From NCBI GenBank assembly GCA_020226215.1, contig CM035232.1:15412316-15476315 (forward strand): 64,000 nt of DNA, given 5' to 3'. Within the stretch, counting starts at the first letter, position 1. Each line of letters starts with the position of its first letter. Source of the DNA: Sindora glabra. Lineage: Eukaryota > Streptophyta > Magnoliopsida > Fabales > Fabaceae. The position numbers and the translations under genes are program-made. Below, in pieces: positions 61,560 through 64,000 of the stretch. The notes below the pieces were generated by a model, which had not been told where the DNA came from, searched no databases, and saw nothing but the letters and a program-made list of their open reading frames with translations.

Positions 61560-62080
61560 CTAAGAAAATCAATAATATGACTTGTAAGTTATGGATGCTG
61601 TTTTAGAGATAATTTAGACCACTTGGGCTAGTTGATGTTATTTTGGCAATTGTGGGTCTTAAGTTACATTTTATCTATATTTTTATTATATTTAAAAAAA
61701 ATTATTTTTTTTATGAGCTAGTGTTTTACGATCCATTAGTTTATTTCTTTTTACCATAAGTTAACTATTTTATTACTTCAAGTTAGGTTTATTAGTATGT
61801 TTACTTTAAGCTTAAGTAAAGTTTACTTAAATCCTAATTATTATAAGTTTTCTCTAAGACTATTTAAGAAAGCTTATTCCTTATAGACAATTCAGATTTG
61901 AGTTTTGATAATTAAGATTGAGTCTCTCTTGTAAGCTTTCTCTCTATGGAATTTTGTAACTTATCAAAAAAATTTAACTTTTGTGATATCCACTATCACT
62001 TATCAATGGATTTCATCCTTTGTGGTGTAATTCTTCATCACTTATCACTCTCCTTCTATCTTTTTAATAGTGTAGCATGA
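61560..62080 (+). mobile_element. possible LTR remnant
   Basis: The stretch from about 61900 (TTTCTCTCTATGGAATTTTG; CCTTTGTGGTGTAATTCTTC; ATCACTTATCACTCTCC) has the layout of an R/U5 end of a plant LTR. No primer-binding site, partner LTR or coding region is visible, and the edges are not fixed. Confidence 0.25.
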
Positions 62081-64000
62081 ATATCTTTTTATTTTTGTTT
62101 TGTTTCGTTGAATTTTGGGATAATCCATCAGTTAGATTCTTATTATTTAGCATTCAAAATAAGGTATCCCAATCTTCAAATTCATTTCTTATTTCTATTA
62201 TGTTTAGGTTGCTCTATTTAAATTTAATGTCTTCTTTTTTTTTGTTTAATTATATTTCTATTTAATTTAGATTTGTGTCTTCGTGTTATTATTTCATTCA
62301 AAATTTGAAGTCTTATTATTTATGTTTTATAATTTGTTTTGGTTCTATTTTATTAGTCAATTTTGTTTATTGTTCTTAATTTCAATTTGTGTGTTAGTGA
62401 TATAACTTCAATTTCAAATTGTCAATTAGTGCACCTCGCCATGTCCTATTTAATTAATCAATTCATAGTAAACAAATTAGTTTTGTTAATGGCATTGTGT
62501 TTCCATAACTTGTGTCATGTTTAGTGTTTAACTAAATTGCTTCATTTAAATTGAAGTTTGTTATTTAGTTAATAGATTTCATTTTATTTATAGTTTAATC
62601 ATGTATTTAATTTTGTCTTGAGTTTACTTTATCAATTGTGTGGCTTTGTCTCAATTTTAGAGTTAGGGAATGGACAAGTTGGACTAACTAATGTAGATTG
62701 GGGTGGACCCATTCAATTTTTTTACAAGCCTTTATATTTTGGTCCTCACGAACCTAGCCTAATCCATGAGCTTTTTTTATTTTTTAAAATAACATTTAAA
62801 GTTTTAAATAATAAAAATTAAAATCATTCAAAAGTATTATATATTTATTCATAAATTAGTCATAATACACTTTAAATTTATATATAACTATAAAAAATAT
62901 CATATATATATAATGCCTATAAAATAAAAATATTACCTATAAATTATTTATAACATAACCAACGTAATTAAAAATGAAACATAGGAATGAGATTTTATAT
63001 GAATAAATATAGACCTATATAAAATTTAGAAATATAAAAAAATCATAAATTTTTCAACCTTTGTGGACAGTGAGCTCTCATGGGTCAAGCCAATTACGGT
63101 TTATAACTCTTAGGGCCTCCAAAATGGAAGGTTAAAGTCCTTCAAAATTTGTAGGTTTTAGCCTATTTCAATAATTTTACAATTTCATCTTATTGTCCCT
63201 CTTTTCTTTAATTCTATTTGATGTTGTTCTATTTCATTAGTGCATATATATTTTTTTATGATGAATTTATGGTGTTATTCCAAAATTTTGCTATCAAAAT
63301 TGTGACTTTCTATTTTAGTTTTATCTCATGCCATGTTTTGATTCATGTTCAAATATTGTTAACTACATAGAATTGTCATAATTGATTATTATATTCGACT
63401 ATCTCTTATTCCATTCAAGGTAGTCAATTATAGTAATTCAATATTTATGTTTTAACAATACAAAACTATTATACATTAATTTTGGGTATGATTCAAAGAT
63501 GAATAAAACAAAGAAGAGTAGTATTAAAAAAAGAGAGAGTAAAAGCTAAAAAGAAGAATAAAAAGTACTGGCTAGTATTAAAAATTACAAAAGAATAAAA
63601 GAAGAAAAAATATAAGTGAATAAAAAAGTGTATTTAATAAAAAAAAATCAAAAGAATAGTTGTTTAAAGTGTGAAAAGAAAAAAATTGTTGGTACTTATT
63701 AAATGCTTAATGTTACACTTGAAGTTCTTATTCTAATCCAATTTCATTGTATTGTTAAGTTATTCCTAAAATTTATGTTTTGTGTCATTCTACATTGTTC
63801 TTTGTCTTATTTTTTTAGCCTATTTGGTTAAAAAAAGTTATTAATTCATTTAGTCATTTTTATCTTCTTTCTTAATTAGTAAATTTTTAATCTTTAAGTT
63901 CTAATTAATACTTTTTCTTTGAAGTTTTCTCTATTAAGTCTTAGTTAGTTTTCTCATTTGAATATTCATTTGATTCTTTAATTGTCTTGTTTAATCCTTC
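62081..64000. other. T-rich intergenic or transposon-derived DNA
   Basis: Long T-rich tracts on the plus strand with no gene. It could be the non-coding interior of the retroelement suspected just upstream, but nothing in it proves that. Confidence 0.4.

Noticed and set aside
1..64000. CRISPR arrays, operons, bacterial defence or phage modules
   Set aside because: Introns, plant transposons and composition all indicate a plant nuclear genome; no regularly spaced identical repeats with unique spacers were seen.

Overview
This 64 kb window is very AT-rich nuclear DNA from a flowering plant, most likely a eudicot. The grounds are canonical GT-AG introns, a YABBY gene (a family specific to seed plants) and plant-type transposons: CACTA, Ty3/gypsy-like and Ty1/copia-like LTRs, and fold-back MITEs. 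The sequence does not settle the species. Only one intact protein-coding gene is visible; nearly everything else is transposon-derived or unassigned AT-rich intergenic DNA.

Layout. 1-8.9 kb: intergenic, with a TA microsatellite, a 25-bp palindrome and a fold-back element at about 6 kb. 8.99-15.27 kb: a diverged tandem-repeat element, split by a 3.4-kb solo LTR with a TAAAT target duplication; a sister repeat unit preserves the empty site. 15.3-19.9 kb: intergenic with two fold-back MITEs. 20.0-23.7 kb: a seven-exon YABBY5-like gene on the minus strand (187 residues), with a TATA box and a MITE in intron 2. 24-28.3 kb: intergenic, a palindromic repeat and a copia-like LTR fragment. 28.28-31.76 kb: a minus-strand Ty3/gypsy-type 3' LTR with its polypurine tract and some internal sequence. 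31.76-41.14 kb: a 9.4-kb CACTA (En/Spm) element with matching ends, two arrays of subterminal repeats and two decayed minus-strand genes (tnp2/TNPD-like and PTTA/TNPA-like). 41.1-49 kb: probable remainder of the gypsy element, a copia-like LTR and a 679-bp tandem duplication. 49.4-49.7 kb: an unidentified GC-richer island with potential RNA structure. 50.1-52.4 kb: a repeat block centred on a roughly 180-bp-arm inverted repeat related to the 13-15 kb element. 52.5-64 kb: intergenic with two MITEs and LTR-like debris.

The YABBY gene should act alone as a nuclear transcription factor in leaf and lateral-organ development. The two CACTA genes once worked together (transposase plus subterminal-repeat-binding partner), but both now carry several stop codons, so the element is not autonomous. 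I found no new protein-coding system. The best leads are the nested-transposon stratigraphy, the inverted repeat at 50.7 kb and the structured island at 49.6 kb.
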